47,350 bases of DNA from a virus: the IMG/VR virus record IMGVR_UViG_3300044823_000261, positions 1 through 47,350 of that record. The stretch is one strand, 5' to 3'. Within the stretch, counting starts at the first letter, position 1; each line of letters starts with the position of its first letter. The notes below the pieces were generated by a model. It had not been told where the DNA came from and searched no databases. It was given only the letters and a program-made list of their open reading frames with translations. Shown piece after piece: positions 46,069 to 47,350 of the stretch. The translations under genes were made by a program, and so were the position numbers.

Positions 46069-47350
46069 CCTAGCCGCGGCACAGTCCCCCAACGCCGTCC
46101 CCATCTCCAGCTCTCCCGTGGTCACGACCTACACCACACTGGCCGCCAACGTGCCCGTCCGCGTCTGTTTGAGCACCTCCACAGGCACGCCCTGTTCGAC
46201 CGCGGGGGTCCAGCTCTACTCTGACGACAACCTGACGCAGCCCATCAACAATCCCGCCTCAACCTCTGCCCAGGGAACCTATTCCTTCTTTATCAACTCC
46301 AGCCAATACACCCTGCCGCAATTGTTCGCTGTTCAGGTCACGACAACACCAGGGAATTCCTACACCTACTACTTGCGGGCACCGGCGGGGGGTGGCGGTG
46401 GCGGCTCTTCTGTAGGTTCTACCGGGCAGGTTCAGATGGTTGGTTCTACAACAGGATCGTTCGCAGCCTCAGCCGTGACAGATAACGGAACCAATGTAGT
46501 CTCTGCGGAACCAGTGCAAGTTCCTTCACTGCAAGTCGGATCAGGCGGAACTCCCACACTCATCAATGTAACCTCGATGACAGTAGCGGCATTGCAAGCG
46601 CTCACAGGAAATAACACCGGCGACGAGCGGCTTGTCAACAACGCTGTGAGTGCGTCTGATTGCTCGGTCGGGGCCGGATCGGTTCAGCACTGGTGCTACT
46701 ACAACGGGTCGATGTGGGTTACATCTAACGCGGTCGGGGGTGGCGGTGGCAGCGGCACGGTGAACAGCGGCACAACTGGGCAGATTGCCCACTATCCAGC
46801 GAACGGAACGACTGTATCTGGCGAGAATCTTGACGCGAACCTGATTTCGCAACCTCTTATCTGTGGTGCTTCTACCGGCTCAGGCGCGGCTTATGCTTGC
46901 TCTACAAGCCCGACATTCACGCTCAACCTCGACGATACGATTCTTTTCTGTCCCGATGTGGTGAATACGGCGTTGCCAACGCTGAACGTCAATGGCACCG
47001 GCGCATTCAACCTAATCGACCAGGCCAACAATCAATTGACGGCGGGAGAACTACCTGCGGGCGGCTGTACTTTGGCAACCCAGGTCGGTGGTGGATCTCA
47101 TCAAGCGTGGTTCTTATCCAGTATTTTTGCGGTGCCAACACTCTCCAGTTTAGGTGCTGCTCCTTTGGCATCGCCGGCATTCACCGGCACTCCCTCTGTC
47201 CCCGGCTATGAGACCACAACGGCAGCGGCATTGCTCGCCCCGCTCGCCAGCCCAATGTTCACCGGGACAGTTACTGCTTCTGCATTTTCTGGAGCGCTTA
47301 CGGGACACGCATCTCTCGATCTGCCGCTCGCGGGGGGTGCCTTGTCAGGG
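45998..47350 (+). CDS. Partial tail-fibre-like protein with signal peptide
   Basis: An open frame from ATG 45998 to the window end (451 residues, no stop). The N-terminus MDRKSISWFTKAACGLGILL then WLSSLAAAQS is a classical Sec signal peptide with a positive n-region, hydrophobic core and AxA-type cleavage near residue 28. The rest is Thr/Ser/Gly-rich beta sequence with a Gly-rich linker, and ends with APLASPAFTGTPSVPGYETT and LASPMFTGTVTASAFSGAL, repeats typical of phage tail fibres. Such a signal is unexpected on a virion protein. It could be a misplaced start, a periplasmic maturation step or a host-derived cassette. Confidence 0.65.
   Translation, partial: MDRKSISWFTKAACGLGILLWLSSLAAAQSPNAVPISSSPVVTTYTTLAANVPVRVCLSTSTGTPCSTAGVQLYSDDNLTQPINNPASTSAQGTYSFFINSSQYTLPQLFAVQVTTTPGNSYTYYLRAPAGGGGGGSSVGSTGQVQMVGSTTGSFAASAVTDNGTNVVSAEPVQVPSLQVGSGGTPTLINVTSMTVAALQALTGNNTGDERLVNNAVSASDCSVGAGSVQHWCYYNGSMWVTSNAVGGGGGSGTVNSGTTGQIAHYPANGTTVSGENLDANLISQPLICGASTGSGAAYACSTSPTFTLNLDDTILFCPDVVNTALPTLNVNGTGAFNLIDQANNQLTAGELPAGGCTLATQVGGGSHQAWFLSSIFAVPTLSSLGAAPLASPAFTGTPSVPGYETTTAAALLAPLASPMFTGTVTASAFSGALTGHASLDLPLAGGALSG

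Noticed and set aside
16421-47350. Diversity-generating retroelement or variable repeats for the fibre gene
   Set aside because: No reverse transcriptase and no template/variable repeat pair noticed in the window.

Overview
The window is part of a tailed double-stranded DNA phage genome (or a prophage; no host chromosome or attachment site is visible). The virion module has TerS, TerL, portal, scaffold-like protein, major capsid protein, head-tail adaptors, a 1382-residue nozzle-like protein and three large glycine/glutamine/alanine-rich proteins where ejection proteins usually lie. There is no sheath, tail tube or recognisable tape measure, so a short-tailed (podovirus-like) particle is the best reading. 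The host cannot be fixed. GC-rich coding sequence, many genes without a Shine-Dalgarno site, and a signal peptide ending in AAAQS suggest an environmental, possibly acidobacterial, Gram-negative host (inference).

Layout. (1) 1-5020, minus strand: an early-type operon array of small genes of mostly unknown function and a serine recombinase. Several genes end in a repeated module made of the TAG stop codon, a GC-rich hairpin and the ribosome site of the next gene. (2) 5040-5532: a non-coding control region between divergent transcription units. (3) 5533-9821, plus strand: a zinc-finger protein, an HTH protein, a GroES-like and a full-length GroEL-like chaperonin with a 52-residue gene coupled between them, then small hypothetical genes. 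(4) 9821-14506: a GT4 glycosyltransferase, an Ig-like protein and a compact GNAT / 3,4-ketoisomerase / DegT-DnrJ aminotransferase / GT2-like cassette that would make and transfer a dTDP-3-(acyl)amino-3,6-dideoxyhexose. (5) 14538-45000: packaging, head, adaptor, nozzle and ejection genes interleaved with tiny basic or zinc-binding proteins. (6) 45000-45643: two minus-strand genes, then a divergent HNH-like gene and the start of a tail-fibre-like protein that begins with a signal peptide and runs off the window.

How it fits together. The early minus block and the plus block diverge from the 5.0-5.5 kb region. A promoter-like element (CCG, Y-T-K, nine bases, TANACT) recurs in front of several virion genes. 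At three of them the start codon follows TANACT by exactly seven bases, which implies leaderless mRNAs. A second element, TACAC-N6-GTGTA, precedes groES and two late genes. The chaperonin pair could fold capsid or other phage proteins. The sugar cassette could alter the host surface or decorate the virion. No DNA or RNA polymerase, obvious endolysin or tRNA was found here, so the genome is larger than the window.
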